Positions 25,175 to 36,353 are shown, numbered from the stretch's first letter. The stretch is DNA of 64,000 nt from Sebaldella termitidis ATCC 33386 (GCF_000024405.1 NC_013517.1:3503989-3567988), one strand, 5' to 3'. Notes: generated by a model not told the origin, from the sequence alone. Numbers and translations are program-made.

Positions 25175-28100
25175 CTAAAATGAAGCCTTAAAAGAAACTC
25201 CTACTTTATAATCTTCTTTCTTTTCATTTCCTATTCCGTATTCTCCTGTAAGGAATATTCCATATCTGTCTTTTAATTCCACCCCTATTATACCGTTTGT
25301 CTTTAATCTCCCCTTATCCTCAGCTGTCTGTGCCAGTTTATGATGACCTTCTTCTATTGCTGAAAGACCGGCTTCTTCCTGTCTGTTCATATTTCCAAGC
25401 TCATATTCATAACCTGCTCCTATATTACCCTTGATTTTCCAGTTTGACTCCGATCCGAGCCTTTTTTCCGCTTCCAGTCTTACACCTATACTTGGCTTTA
25501 TACTGTAAGCATCATTGCTTTCCACCTTCAGACTTTCGGCAGCTCCGCTCTCCTCAAAGCTTTCATGTGTCATATATCCCAGCTCCAGACCTGTATAAGG
25601 TACCATCTTTACATTCCGCCCTATTTCAAAGTCTTTTCCAATTTCATTTAATGAGCTTAGACCGTATACATTATAATCCGATTTCATATCTGACTTTGTT
25701 TTATCATACCATGTAATGCTTCTGTCATTTGTATGGAAGCTCACTCTTCCCAGCAGGTCATTTCGGAAATTCCATCCGTTTACAGTATATTTATTATGTA
25801 ATCCAAGCTGTATAGTATCTGCCTGATCCTCATTATCAGTATTCTTCATCTGAAAATCAGTTCTTGTATACCCAAGTGAATAACCAAATGTATGTCTGTA
25901 TGTTCTTTCTACTTCCCTAAGCGCCAGTACACCTACTGTATTATAATCATATGACTCTACTCCGCTCGTATCTTCCTTAGTGCTTCCTTTACCTGCTATT
26001 ACATTTATTTTTACATTTTCTTTTGTGTTGTTCTCTGAATTCTGCAGTGTAAACAAGGCATTATTTAGTACACCGTAAATATCCTGTTCTCTTTGGTTTA
26101 TATTGGCATACATGCTTCCCGAAAGCTGCTCTAAACTATCTCTTAATGTATTTTCATCTTTTATAAGATCAAGCCTGTCATAAATTTTCAGTGCATCACC
26201 CTGTGCATTTAGATATTTATTTTCTATATTTTTGGCAAAGCCGTCATACCATGCTCCTTGTGTAAAGTTGTCATAATTGATCTTTTCCATCCATATATCT
26301 ATTTTCCCCTGTGCATTCGTTACCGGAATTGCATCAAATGTCACTGAAGTACTTTTTACAGACACTTCTCCGGTATTTTGTCCTCCGCCCGGAGTAGTAG
26401 GATCAAATACATTTTCAAATTTATACACCCTTGCATTAGTTCCCTGAGTAAATAACGGGTCTATTTTTGCAACATTGTCACCAAAATTAAATCCCGGTGC
26501 CACTATACTCACACTGTTGCTTAGAAGAAAACCGCCGTTTATATCTTCCGGCGAATAACCATTTAGAGCAACCTCTTCTGCTGTAGGTACTCTAAAGCTT
26601 GACGGATCAGGCTTTATAATAAGATCAAAGCCGTTCAGCTCGAATTTTTCATCCACCTTTATAATTCCTGCGTTTATTATACTTGGAGGAGTATATGCCG
26701 CTTCTCCGGTTACTACCTGTACAGAACCTATTGTTCCGGAAGCTATTTCTATCAGTCCGTGATTTTCAAGTATTGAACCTCCTGAAAGCTGTATTCCTGT
26801 ACTGTTATTTCCGTTTATATATATCTTTCCCGTACTTTCATTTATTACCTTCGAATTGGCATTAGCATAAATACCCATACTGTCGTTACCATTCATTGTT
26901 ATAATTCCTGCATTTGTAATCTCAGTATTTCTTGTTCCGGCTATTCCGATACTTCCGTCTCCCGATAATGTAATATTGCCTTCATTTCTTACTGCTCCCT
27001 GCTCTATGTATATCCCCACTGCTTTTTCTGACACAGATGTTATATTTCCAGTATTCAGAGATTCATTTATATTATTTATCGAGTAAAAACCTACTGCATC
27101 GGAACCAATAGATATATTTCCGCTGTTTTGCATATTCTGTACATTTTCTCCGTAGACTCCCACTGCGTACTTATTAGCAAAAGGATTATCCGGATCTGTT
27201 ATAACAGAATTACCGATTTTTATATCACCGCTGTTATTTATACTGCCTTCTTTATTATATATTCCCATATTTGCAGTTCCGTTGTCACCATTTATTGCGG
27301 CTTTATTTGTTATATCCCCGCCATTTATCATGTAAAAGCCTATTGAGTCAGAACCTGACATATTCAGGTCCGCCCCTGTTTCATTAATAACAGTTGTTTT
27401 ACCGTCAGAATAAATCAAAACACCCGTATCTTCCAAATGAGATATATTTCTTCCGGTATAGACTGCATTCCCGCTTAACACTGCACCATAACTGCCGCTG
27501 CTTACACTTATCTCAGCATTATTATCAGTTACGGCACCGTTTGTCGCATAAATTCCTACTGTTTTTTCACCGCTTAATAACAATTTCCCGCCTGTAAGAT
27601 TCAGATTCCCGGCATTCATATATATCCCGGTACCTGCCGGAGCAATTTTTATATCTCCGGCTGTATGATTTATTATACCGCCTTTATTATAGATACCTAT
27701 AGATTTTTCACCCAGTATCATGTCAGTGGAATTATTAACCGTTCCCTGAGAATTATTATTGAATATCCCTATACTCGGATCAGCCGCGCTCACTGAACCG
27801 CCTAATTCTACAGAATTATTATTATTAAAGGTTTTTATACCTCCAGATGTAATATATACTCCTACAGATTTATCACCTGTTAATTTTATAGTTCCGTTAT
27901 TTTCTCCTGTAATATCAGCTGTTCCGTCGATATAAATACCTACAGCCTTTTCGCCTGTACTATTAATTACACCCGAATTCGAGACAGCGCTGCCATCTTT
28001 TATATAAAGCCCTGATGATCCCGCTCCGATTCCTATATATCCGGAATTTTCAATGCTGGTACCTGCACCGCTCCCATACAATCCCACAGAAGAATTCCCC

Positions 28101-31100
28101 ATATATACAGAACCTTCATTTTTTGCCTTAGCACCATTTGTTACATAAATTGCTGTTGATTTGCTGCCGCCGAAATTTATTACTCCTTTATTAGTTGCTT
28201 CATGATTTACAGCTTCACCATTTATAGTTACGGGAAGCCCGCCTGAATAAGCACCTGTAAGGGCTATCCCCACCATATTATCTCCTGCCGCATCTAAATA
28301 TGAATTACTTCCGAGCAATACTGCCGAATTAATTCCGGAAGTAAATGTTCCTCCGGCTCCCAAAGAAGCATACGAATCATAAAACATGGTTCTGTCTTTT
28401 ATATTCTGTACTATATACTGTGAATCAACCGTAGAATTAACGGAAAAACTCTGATTAAAATATCCTGAACCGGCTACGTTAAATATTACTATTCCTTTCC
28501 CGTCTACATTTACCGTTCCTGTTCCTGAGAAAGATGAAGTTCCGTCAGTATATATACCCACAGAATTATCTCCCTTCAGATTTAGCTCCAGATTACTAAG
28601 GGATACAGTATTATCTTTAATATATATTCCTGTTCCGTTTTCCCCTGCTGTTATTTTATTAAGTCCGTTACCTGAAACATAAGATTTATTGGAGTATATT
28701 CCTACACCGCCTTTTGAAGCGCTTACATCAATATCACTCCCGTCTTCGAGATACAGAGTTCCCTGTCCGTAATATCCTCCGCTTGAATTTTCATTTACAT
28801 AAATTCCTATGGCCTTTTTACCTGAAGATGCAGTTATTTTCCCGGAATTATATACATCAAAACTTGCATAAGAAGTTGTGTAATCATTTGGTTCCGGATA
28901 AGTTTCCGCATAAATTCCCACACCGTTATTTCCAATATTTATCTCACTGCTGTTTCTGACAGTTCCGGCAGTAGTATACATCCCTATACTGCTTTCACCG
29001 TTCAAATTTAGAGCGCCTGTATTAGTCTGCCCTGCTCTTTGAGTATAAATACCTATAGATTTATTTCCGCTAAGAGTAATTATCCCGTTATTTTCGCTGT
29101 TTATTCTGTTATACTCATTCGCCTTATAGCTCTGTCCTATTGCTACCAGATTATCTTCAGTTCCGCTTATTGTCACACCTTGGTTTACAGATACTCCGGA
29201 TTTTCCTATTTCAGTATTTCTGTATGTTTTATCTCCTGTATTATTGTTTTTATCTATATTGGAATCTGTATCTATTACCAGCAGTGATGAAGTCAGCTTG
29301 GATTTCCCTGAACCGATAAACTCTATTGAAGAATTTCCTGACAGATCCTTCAGATCACTTAAATTTACCTTTGCATTTTTTACTGCTATATTAAAGCTGT
29401 CTGAATCTGTATTTATAGTAAGCTTCCCGTTTGAAGCATCAGTTACGCTGTTTACATATCCCTGAAGATCAACAGTATTTGATATTCCGCTGCCTTCATA
29501 ATAATATCCTATTGCCCCGTTTTTCAAGTTTGCATTTACATCACCATTAATTACTGTTTTCCCTGTCAGAGTGGTATAGTTATCTTTTTGAAAAAAGAAT
29601 GCAAAGCTGTCCTTTCCGTTTACTGTTAATTCCATAGCCTGTCCTGGAGTTTGGGACTGCAGGGTAATATTCCCGCCTTTTGAAAATAAAGCTGCTCCCC
29701 CGTCGCCATTTACTTCAAGTCTGTCTGTAGTAATATTTGTTTCTGACGAAGTATTCTGATATGCCCCGTTTACATATAAAGAACCCGATCCGCTGTAGAC
29801 CGCTGTCGGTTGTTTACCGTTCACCTCTATATAGCTGTTTTCAGATGTCAGACTTAATCCGTTATTATAAACAGCAGTGGCATAATTACCGTTCATTTCA
29901 ATATTACCTTTATTTAAACCATATTCACCCGCTACCATTCCGCTGACTACAAGACCCAGACTCCCGTAATTACTTCCCCACTGAGTTGTAAATGAAGAAG
30001 AATTATTTACGATATCCCCGTAATTTTCAAAGGTCCCGTTAGTTATTATTCCGGTCATTGCTATTGCCCCCGGATTTATTGTAATAGGCATATAATTTTT
30101 TATTACTGTTCCATATGAACCTGACACTATAGAATTTTGAGTTCCTGCATTAATAGGGACTATGGAATTAATAAGACTGCTGTCCAGCGTTACTTTTCCA
30201 TAACTCACTTTTACTATAGAACTTTGCTTGGAGTCTGCTCCGAATTCTACTTTTTTTATTACAGTATCATTTAATATCATATCCATTGTTTTTAACGTTG
30301 CAGACTGTGTTTCTCTTGATACTGCCGGTGTATTTGTTCCGTTTATATATATATCCATATTTTTTACATTATCTAAAATATTGTTTCCTGTGGTACTCAA
30401 ACCTCTTTGAACATATAACCCGACATTTTTGGTACCTTCCAGTATTATTTTCCCGTTTGATCCATCTATTTCTATTGTTGAATTTACATAATCATTACTT
30501 CCATATACTGAAGCTCCGATTTCCACAGCCCGGTTTCCTTCTCCGGTAACACTTATATTACCGGGCTTTATCAGAATAGGCCTTGTGTACGGGTCTACTG
30601 CAACAAATACTCCTACTCCTCCTGTTGATCCCGATACGTTTCCTGTATTCAGTTCTATTATGATATTCCCTGAATTGATCAGCTCTCCTGCCATTGAAGA
30701 TGATGCAGTTCCCCTGTCCAGCTGCATTGCTATCCCGCTTTGTCCGGATTGTGTTCCATTTTTTATTGTTATTGTTCCCGTATTTTCAAGAACTGCTTTT
30801 GCACCAGAGTTCGGATTTGAATTTGTCAGATTAAGACTTAATCCGACAAGTCCTGTTGATGAAAACGAAGATGTAGTATCATCTGCCTGCAAATTTAAGT
30901 TTCCTGAAAATACAAGCCTGCTGTCTGATGTTGCATAGTATGGTCTATAGCTTAAAAAGCCCCAGTTATTATAACTTGCTCCGTTAGTCATAATCAGATC
31001 CCAGTTGCCTTTTACTTCAAAATTACCGTTATTTGATATATTATGTACTGCAAATCCTGTACTATAACCGGTATGAGTATAAGAAGCAGCTGTTGTCCCT

Positions 31101-31825
31101 GTATACGAACCATTATTATACGAAGCTGCTCCCGTTACTGATATGTTATTTGTTGTTCCGTCCATGTTCAGCGTAGTTCCCGTAGGTGATTCTACATTCA
31201 GATTTTCATAAGCTCTGTTTCCGGAAGTATTATAACGAACCAGAGTTGTTATTCCTCCTATAGATTTTCCCTGATATGAATTCTGTACTCCAAAATACGG
31301 TACTACCACATTTGGTGCTGCGGGAAAACTAAAATCTCCCACTGTAAAAACCGGTGCTGTTATCTGAGGAGCTGCTACAGGTGACATATTTACATTTACT
31401 GTCGGCGCATCCACTGAACTGATATTTAATTTTATATCTTCCCTTGTAATTCCCTTTACCGGTATATACATTCCCAGATCTACAGATTTTGCCGTTCCTT
31501 TTTCCAGACTTGACACTGTTTCTTTCGATCCGCCTCTGTGATTGCTATTATAGAACCCGCTAAAAAATATCTGCCATTCTAAATATTCAGGTTTTACAAT
31601 ATAATCACTTTGCATATACAAATCATTTAACTCTTTATTTCTTTTATTTAATATTTTTTCTAAAAGTCTATAATTTTCATCTGCTGTTTTACTTCCCATA
31701 TTTTTGGTTATATTATTATAAAGTCTTTCATATTTACTTTTAGAGATATTATTGTTATTATCTGCATAAATACTTGCTATAGAACCTAAAGCTAAAAACA
31801 TGCACATTCTCTTATTGCCTAACAT
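25175..31825 (-). CDS. Autotransporter adhesin-like protein 1 (type V secretion)
   Basis: A 2216-residue protein. Residues 1-22 form a signal peptide; 30-90 are a conserved block (KYERLYNNITKN..., NYRLLEKILNKRNKEL, YIVKPEYLEWQIFFSGFY) found also in autotransporter 2. A Pro/Val-rich segment (about 105-175) leads into a very long passenger of repeated Asn/Gly-rich beta-helix rungs, with recurring units of the form N-x-G-x-I-x-x-x-x-x-x-x-x-G-I-Y. The C-terminal ~300 residues form the autotransporter barrel, ending VSFKASF. Conserved barrel features such as LREVERTYRHTFGYSLGY are shared with the second copy. Likely roles are adhesion or aggregation, but the ligand is unknown. The gene stands alone with its own promoter and terminator. 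Confidence 0.9.
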   Translation of the reverse strand: MLGNKRMCMFLALGSIASIYADNNNNISKSKYERLYNNITKNMGSKTADENYRLLEKILNKRNKELNDLYMQSDYIVKPEYLEWQIFFSGFYNSNHRGGSKETVSSLEKGTAKSVDLGMYIPVKGITREDIKLNISSVDAPTVNVNMSPVAAPQITAPVFTVGDFSFPAAPNVVVPYFGVQNSYQGKSIGGITTLVRYNTSGNRAYENLNVESPTGTTLNMDGTTNNISVTGAASYNNGSYTGTTAASYTHTGYSTGFAVHNISNNGNFEVKGNWDLIMTNGASYNNWGFLSYRPYYATSDSRLVFSGNLNLQADDTTSSFSSTGLVGLSLNLTNSNPNSGAKAVLENTGTITIKNGTQSGQSGIAMQLDRGTASSSMAGELINSGNIIIELNTGNVSGSTGGVGVFVAVDPYTRPILIKPGNISVTGEGNRAVEIGASVYGSNDYVNSTIEIDGSNGKIILEGTKNVGLYVQRGLSTTGNNILDNVKNMDIYINGTNTPAVSRETQSATLKTMDMILNDTVIKKVEFGADSKQSSIVKVSYGKVTLDSSLINSIVPINAGTQNSIVSGSYGTVIKNYMPITINPGAIAMTGIITNGTFENYGDIVNNSSSFTTQWGSNYGSLGLVVSGMVAGEYGLNKGNIEMNGNYATAVYNNGLSLTSENSYIEVNGKQPTAVYSGSGSLYVNGAYQNTSSETNITTDRLEVNGDGGAALFSKGGNITLQSQTPGQAMELTVNGKDSFAFFFQKDNYTTLTGKTVINGDVNANLKNGAIGYYYEGSGISNTVDLQGYVNSVTDASNGKLTINTDSDSFNIAVKNAKVNLSDLKDLSGNSSIEFIGSGKSKLTSSLLVIDTDSNIDKNNNTGDKTYRNTEIGKSGVSVNQGVTISGTEDNLVAIGQSYKANEYNRINSENNGIITLSGNKSIGIYTQRAGQTNTGALNLNGESSIGMYTTAGTVRNSSEINIGNNGVGIYAETYPEPNDYTTSYASFDVYNSGKITASSGKKAIGIYVNENSSGGYYGQGTLYLEDGSDIDVSASKGGVGIYSNKSYVSGNGLNKITAGENGTGIYIKDNTVSLSNLELNLKGDNSVGIYTDGTSSFSGTGTVNVDGKGIVIFNVAGSGYFNQSFSVNSTVDSQYIVQNIKDRTMFYDSYASLGAGGTFTSGINSAVLLGSNSYLDAAGDNMVGIALTGAYSGGLPVTINGEAVNHEATNKGVINFGGSKSTAIYVTNGAKAKNEGSVYMGNSSVGLYGSGAGTSIENSGYIGIGAGSSGLYIKDGSAVSNSGVINSTGEKAVGIYIDGTADITGENNGTIKLTGDKSVGVYITSGGIKTFNNNNSVELGGSVSAADPSIGIFNNNSQGTVNNSTDMILGEKSIGIYNKGGIINHTAGDIKIAPAGTGIYMNAGNLNLTGGKLLLSGEKTVGIYATNGAVTDNNAEISVSSGSYGAVLSGNAVYTGRNISHLEDTGVLIYSDGKTTVINETGADLNMSGSDSIGFYMINGGDITNKAAINGDNGTANMGIYNKEGSINNSGDIKIGNSVITDPDNPFANKYAVGVYGENVQNMQNSGNISIGSDAVGFYSINNINESLNTGNITSVSEKAVGIYIEQGAVRNEGNITLSGDGSIGIAGTRNTEITNAGIITMNGNDSMGIYANANSKVINESTGKIYINGNNSTGIQLSGGSILENHGLIEIASGTIGSVQVVTGEAAYTPPSIINAGIIKVDEKFELNGFDLIIKPDPSSFRVPTAEEVALNGYSPEDINGGFLLSNSVSIVAPGFNFGDNVAKIDPLFTQGTNARVYKFENVFDPTTPGGGQNTGEVSVKSTSVTFDAIPVTNAQGKIDIWMEKINYDNFTQGAWYDGFAKNIENKYLNAQGDALKIYDRLDLIKDENTLRDSLEQLSGSMYANINQREQDIYGVLNNALFTLQNSENNTKENVKINVIAGKGSTKEDTSGVESYDYNTVGVLALREVERTYRHTFGYSLGYTRTDFQMKNTDNEDQADTIQLGLHNKYTVNGWNFRNDLLGRVSFHTNDRSITWYDKTKSDMKSDYNVYGLSSLNEIGKDFEIGRNVKMVPYTGLELGYMTHESFEESGAAESLKVESNDAYSIKPSIGVRLEAEKRLGSESNWKIKGNIGAGYEYELGNMNRQEEAGLSAIEEGHHKLAQTAEDKGRLKTNGIIGVELKDRYGIFLTGEYGIGNEKKEDYKVGVSFKASF

Positions 31826-32041
31826 TCTTCTCTCCTCTTAATTTTATTATTATTTCAAAATTAGAAATTACTGATTAATTCTGATATTAACTTTTCTGAA
31901 AACTACAGCCTGGTTTTATGTACAATAACCGTTAATCCGTTTTATTTACAGATGCTATTATATCCAGAAAAATTTATTTCAACTCAAGTTCATTTTCACA
32001 TACAATTATCGAACATCAGATATACATAAACTTGACTGCTC

Positions 32042-32070
32042 ATTCTAACATTGTTAAAGCAATTTGTCAA
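32042..32070 (-). promoter_or_regulatory. Promoter of autotransporter 1
   Basis: On the minus strand, TTGACA (32070-32065) and TAGAAT (32047-32042) are 17 bp apart, giving a leader of about 210 nt. A second perfect TATAAT (31962-31957) lies nearer the gene but has no -35 at the right distance. Confidence 0.65.
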
Positions 32071-32215
32071 CAATACAAATTGACTATGGTTTCAATTATA
32101 AGCATTTTCAAAGAAATTTCGTACCATCTGATATTTATATAAATTTTATATAAATTTGCATATATATATTCATTATATATATCTTTATTTTCCCGTCGTT
32201 TATTTTTATGTAATA

Positions 32216-32245
32216 GAAAAGACCGAAAATCTATCCGGTCTTTTC
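32216..32245 (-). terminator. Terminator downstream of gltX
   Basis: GAAAAGACCG and CGGTCTTTTC form a perfect 10-bp stem with a 10-base loop, 55 bp after the gltX stop. The T tract is only moderate. The region between here and the autotransporter promoter is AT-rich without a visible gene. Confidence 0.75.
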
Positions 32246-32300
32246 CAGAAATCCAAATCGTAATATATTACTGTCTGCACAGCTAATTTTACTGGATATT

Positions 32301-33815
32301 CTATAAATTATATTTTTCTTTAGTTTTCTTCACTCTTCCCAGTGTTCTTTCCTTCCCGATAATTCCAATTACAGTATATAGATCTGCACCTCTTGCTTTT
32401 CCTGTAAGTACTGCTCTTATCGGCATAAGAACTGCAGCAGGTCCTTCACCAAGCTCTTCCTGCAATTCATTCAGAATTTTTATAGCTTCCTCTTCACTGA
32501 TTTTTTCATTTAACATACTGATCTTATTTACAAATAAATCTATCGCTTTTTTGCCAATTTCTGTTTCCATTGATGAACGAAGCTTTTCAATAGATTTTCT
32601 TTCTTTTTTATTTTCAGCCTCTTCAGAATTCGGAAGTTCAAAATCATCTTCATAGTAAATAACTGATTTTTCAGGAAGCTCCTTTAATGTCTGTGCTGAC
32701 TCTCTTCCTATCTCCACTATTCTCATAAGCTTTGTAAATTCTTCATCACTTAAATCTTCATTTTCATAATACCCTGCTTTCACAAAGTAAGGCAGAGCAA
32801 GTTTTGTAAGTTCTTTCAGATCTTTAAGCTTCATATGCTGATTATTTACCCAGCCCAGCTTTACAAGATCAAAAACCGGCCCTCCAAGCGAGATTCTGTC
32901 AAAAGAAAAATTCTCTATCATTTCTTCAAGACTGAATATTTCTTTATCTCCTCCGAAGCTCCATCCCATAAGAGCAAGAAAGTTCAAAAGACCCTCTTTC
33001 AGATATCCTTCTTCTACATAGTAGTTCAAAGAAACGGGATTCTTTCTTTTCGATATCTTCGATTTATCTGCATTTCTCAAAAGAGGCATATGATACCATT
33101 TCGGTTCTTCCCATCCAAAAGCCTTATACAGCTGTATATGCTTAGGTGTGGAAGCTATCCATTCTTCAGCTCTGATTACATGCGTTATTTCCATTAAGTA
33201 ATCATCCACTATATTAGCAAGATGATAAGTCGGAAATCCGTCTGACTTTAATAATACCTGATCATCAATTTTGCTGTTTTCAAAAACTATATCCCCTCTT
33301 AATTCGTCATGAACAACAGTATCACCTTCATAAGGCATTTTCAGTCTGATTACATAAGATACACCTTCGGCGAGCTTCTGCTTTACTTCCTCATCTGTGA
33401 GATTTCTGCAGTGTCTGTCATATCCCGGTGCCTGCTTCATTGCTATTTGTCTTTCTCTAAGCTTGGAAAGTCTCTCAGGAGTACAGAAGCAGTAATATGC
33501 TTCTCCCTTTTCCACAAGCTTTTCTGCATATTCTTTATATATATGAAATCTTTCAGATTGTCTGTACGGTCCTTTTGCTCCGCCTACATCCGGTCCCTCA
33601 TCATAATTAAGACCCAGCCAGTGCATAGCATCGAAGATCTGCTGTTCAGAATCCGCTGAAAATCTTGTTCTGTCTGTATCCTCTATTCTTAATAAAAAAT
33701 CCCCGTTATTTTTCTTGGCAAATGCATAGTTAAAAAGCCCTATATACGCAGTCCCCACATGCGGATCTCCAGTTGGAGAAGGTGCTATTCTTACCCTTAC
33801 TCTTTTACCTTCCAT
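32301..33815 (-). CDS. gltX: Glutamyl-tRNA synthetase
   Basis: A 504-residue class I synthetase. The HIGH-type signature is [23 protein letters not shown] near residue 10; the KMSKS counterpart is KISKR near residue 245. [10 protein letters not shown] is the conserved Glu/ATP-site segment. Length and motifs match bacterial GluRS, which charges tRNA-Glu and in many bacteria also tRNA-Gln. A TAGGAGG site precedes the ATG, and the gene starts 15 bp after the prfB stop, giving a two-gene translation operon prfB-gltX. Confidence 0.96.
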   Translation of the reverse strand: MEGKRVRVRIAPSPTGDPHVGTAYIGLFNYAFAKKNNGDFLLRIEDTDRTRFSADSEQQIFDAMHWLGLNYDEGPDVGGAKGPYRQSERFHIYKEYAEKLVEKGEAYYCFCTPERLSKLRERQIAMKQAPGYDRHCRNLTDEEVKQKLAEGVSYVIRLKMPYEGDTVVHDELRGDIVFENSKIDDQVLLKSDGFPTYHLANIVDDYLMEITHVIRAEEWIASTPKHIQLYKAFGWEEPKWYHMPLLRNADKSKISKRKNPVSLNYYVEEGYLKEGLLNFLALMGWSFGGDKEIFSLEEMIENFSFDRISLGGPVFDLVKLGWVNNQHMKLKDLKELTKLALPYFVKAGYYENEDLSDEEFTKLMRIVEIGRESAQTLKELPEKSVIYYEDDFELPNSEEAENKKERKSIEKLRSSMETEIGKKAIDLFVNKISMLNEKISEEEAIKILNELQEELGEGPAAVLMPIRAVLTGKARGADLYTVIGIIGKERTLGRVKKTKEKYNL

Positions 33816-33830
33816 TTTTCCTCCTATTTA

Positions 33831-34935
33831 TTAATCTGTATTCTTATACCATTTCAGATATTCATTTATAAAATTATCTATATTTCCGTCCATTACTTTG
33901 TCTACATTGCCTTCCTCGGCTTTTGTCCTGTGATCTTTCACCATTTTATAAGGCTGGAATACATATGACCTTATCTGGCTTCCCCATTCTATTTTAGACT
34001 GCTGCCCCTGTATCTCCGAAATTTCGTTTTCTCTTTTCTGCATTTCGAGCTCCAGCAGTTTTGATTTTAGTATTTTCATGGCAGTTTCCCTGTTTTTCAG
34101 CTGCGATCTTTCTTTCTGACATGTTACTACTGTATTAGTGGGTATATGTGTAATTCTCACAGCCGAGTCTGTAGTATTTACATGCTGTCCGCCTGCTCCG
34201 CTTGATCTGTATGTATCTATTTTCAGATCGTCAGGCTTGATATTCAGCTCCACATCATCTTCCAGTTCCGGAAGCACATTTATTGCCGCAAATGATGTAT
34301 GTCTCTTCTTATTGGCATCAAAAGGTGAAATCCTTACAAGTCTGTGAACACCTTTTTCCCCTTTCAGATAACCATATACATATTCACCGGCAATACTTAG
34401 TGTTACACTTTTTATCCCGGCTTCATCACCGGCAAGTGAGTCCAGCACCGATACACTAAAGCCATGTATTGCTGCCCATCTGTCATACATTCTGTAAAGC
34501 ATTTCTGCCCAGTCGCAGGCCTCTGTTCCTCCTGCACCTGCATTTATTGTCAGCATAGCATTACAGCTGTCGTATTTCTCATCCAAAAGCAGTTTTATCT
34601 TAAAGTTTTCCACTTCATTCTTTAGATTTTCAATTTTTTCCCTAAGCTCTCCCTGAAATTCAGTTTCACCGTTTTCTGCAAATTCCAGTAAAACACCCAC
34701 ATCTTCTAGAAGTGTACTTAATTTATTAAATTCGTCCCTGTCTTTTTTCAGTATATTCAATTCTTTTATGACCTTCTGGCTTTCCTGCTGATCATCCCAG
34801 AAATTTTCCGTAAGTGTCTGTTCTTCCAATTCTTTTATTTTTGCTTTTAAATTTTCCAGATCAAAGATGCCCCCTAATTTCGTTTATACTTTCAGTAAAC
34901 CCTTCAATCTCTTTTTTGATTTCAAAAAGATCCAT
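33831..34935 (-). CDS. prfB: Peptide chain release factor 2, with programmed +1 frameshift
   Basis: The gene starts at ATG 34935 behind AGAGGAG. Frame 0 encodes 24 residues (MDLFEIKKEIEGF...IRGHL) and stops at an in-frame TGA (34863-34861). A +1 shift at CTT-TGA continues as D-L-E-N-L-K-A and the protein runs to 33831, about 367 residues in all, the normal RF2 length. The body carries the stop-codon tripeptide SPF (in RISPFDANKKRH) and the GGQ peptidyl-hydrolysis motif (SSGAGGQHVNTTDSAVRI). RF2 reads UAA and UGA, so low RF2 lets ribosomes shift and make more: the known autoregulatory circuit. The CDS should be annotated as a join (34935-34864, 34862-33831). Confidence 0.96.
34861..34875 (-). 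promoter_or_regulatory. RF2 programmed frameshift site
   Basis: On the minus strand the sequence reads AGGGGGCATCTTTGAT. The AGGGGG is the internal Shine-Dalgarno-like stimulator, CTT the shift codon and TGA the in-frame stop. The widespread form is AGGGGGTATCTTTGAC; here CAT replaces TAT and the base after the stop is T instead of C. Confidence 0.93.
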
Positions 34936-35083
34936 ATTTTCTCCTCTAAAAAATAAATTTCATTACTGTGTATTATATCATAAATATCACTGTTTTTCAA
35001 ATATTTGACTATTTTTACTATCTTTCTCAGCTTATAGAATATATAAAATTTTACATCATATGAATTTGTACATGAAAATTTCC

Positions 35084-35112
35084 TTGACATATGGTATAAA
35101 AAATTATAGCAT
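35084..35112 (+). promoter_or_regulatory. Promoter of the D-lactate dehydrogenase gene
   Basis: TTGACA (35084-35089) and TAGCAT (35107-35112) are 17 bp apart, about 50 bp upstream of the start codon. Confidence 0.6.
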
Positions 35113-35164
35113 ACTTATATAAACAAACTATTTTATAAACTAATTTTTATATATGGAGGCTGAG

Positions 35165-36205
35165 ATGAAAATAGCTTTATTTGATGTAAAACCATACGAC
35201 AGAGAATTTTTTGAAAAATGGAATAAAAAATATAATGCCAGCATCACATATTTTGAAGAAAGACTTTCTGTAAATAATGCCGTTCTTACAAAATATTATG
35301 ATGTCGTCTGCGTTTTTGTAAACGATGATGTAAATGAAAAAGTGCTTTCTATTCTTTCCAAAAACGGAATAAGACTTTTGGCTTTGAGAAGTGCAGGCTA
35401 TAATAATGTTGATTTTAAAGCTGCAAAAAAATATGGTATCAGGGTAGTAAGAGTTCCCGCTTATTCTCCTTATGCAGTAGCAGAACATGCGCTTGCTCTG
35501 ATTATGACCCTGAATAGAAAAATTCATAAAGCATACAGCAGAACAAGAGACGGAAACTTTACGCTGAACGGACTTCTGGGAACAGATCTTCATGGTAAAA
35601 CTGCGGGTATTATCGGTACCGGAAGAATAGCCAAAATACTGATAGGTATTTTGAAAGGTCTGGGAATGAATGTTCTTGGTTATGATAAATTTCCTGATGA
35701 AAAAGCTGCAAAGGAAATAGGATATACCTATGTTACGCTTGATGAATTATATAAAGAATCTGACATTATATCACTGCACTGTCCGCTTACCCCGGAAACT
35801 ATGTACCTTATTAATTATAACAGTATAAAGAAAATGAAAGACGGTGTTATGATTATTAATACAGGAAGAGGAAAGCTTATAGATACAAGCATGCTTATAG
35901 AGGGGCTGAAAGACAAAAAAATAAGTGCTGCCGGACTTGATGTTTACGAAGAGGAGGAATCATATTTCTTTGAGGATGATTCTGCTGATGTGCTTCAGGA
36001 TGATGTACTAGCAAGACTGCTCACATTTAACAATGTTATCGTTACATCGCATCAGGCTTTCTTCACAAGGGAAGCTCTTGACGGAATAGTAGAAACTACT
36101 TTTAATAATATTCTGGAATACCATAATAAGCAGGAGCTTACAAATGAAGTGTATTATGATGAAAAAGAAAATAGAATTGTAGAAGGCAATCTACAGAAAC
36201 ACTAG
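35165..36205 (+). CDS. ldhA: D-lactate dehydrogenase (D-2-hydroxyacid dehydrogenase family)
   Basis: About 346 residues of the D-2-hydroxyacid dehydrogenase family. GIIGTGRIAKILIGILKGLGM is the NAD-binding Rossmann loop; RSAGYNNVDFKAA, PAYSPYAVAEHALALIM, LHCPLTPETMYLIN and INTGRGKLIDT are the usual conserved stretches, and the catalytic His is in VIVTSHQAF. The overall pattern is close to fermentative LdhA, which reduces pyruvate to D-lactate with NADH. ATG 35165 is preferred because GGAGG lies 5 nt before it; a frame-extending ATG at 35153 sits immediately before that site. It is a single-gene unit with its own terminator. Confidence 0.92.
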   Translation: MKIALFDVKPYDREFFEKWNKKYNASITYFEERLSVNNAVLTKYYDVVCVFVNDDVNEKVLSILSKNGIRLLALRSAGYNNVDFKAAKKYGIRVVRVPAYSPYAVAEHALALIMTLNRKIHKAYSRTRDGNFTLNGLLGTDLHGKTAGIIGTGRIAKILIGILKGLGMNVLGYDKFPDEKAAKEIGYTYVTLDELYKESDIISLHCPLTPETMYLINYNSIKKMKDGVMIINTGRGKLIDTSMLIEGLKDKKISAAGLDVYEEEESYFFEDDSADVLQDDVLARLLTFNNVIVTSHQAFFTREALDGIVETTFNNILEYHNKQELTNEVYYDEKENRIVEGNLQKH

Positions 36206-36238
36206 GCTTATATTTCTAAAGATTGTAAACTTTCCATG

Positions 36239-36263
36239 AAAAACCGGATTATTACCGGTTTTT
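36239..36263 (+). terminator. Intrinsic terminator of ldhA
   Basis: AAAAACCGG and CCGGTTTTT form a stem around a seven-base loop, followed by further T residues. Confidence 0.88.
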
Positions 36264-36325
36264 TTTGTATCTTTTCCATAGATATTATAGAACAATCATA
36301 AAAACAGATAATTTTTATACTTATA

Positions 36326-36353
36326 TTGACTTTTAAATTTTCTCTGTTAAAAT
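36326..36353 (+). promoter_or_regulatory. Promoter of the DKNYY-repeat gene
   Basis: TTGACT (36326-36331) and TAAAAT (36348-36353) are 16 bp apart, about 28 bp upstream of the start codon at 36381. Confidence 0.55.

Noticed and set aside
34827-34829. TTG start for a shorter release factor 2
   Set aside because: The upstream frame has an ATG with AGAGGAG and the frameshift site; the shorter form would lack the conserved N-terminus.
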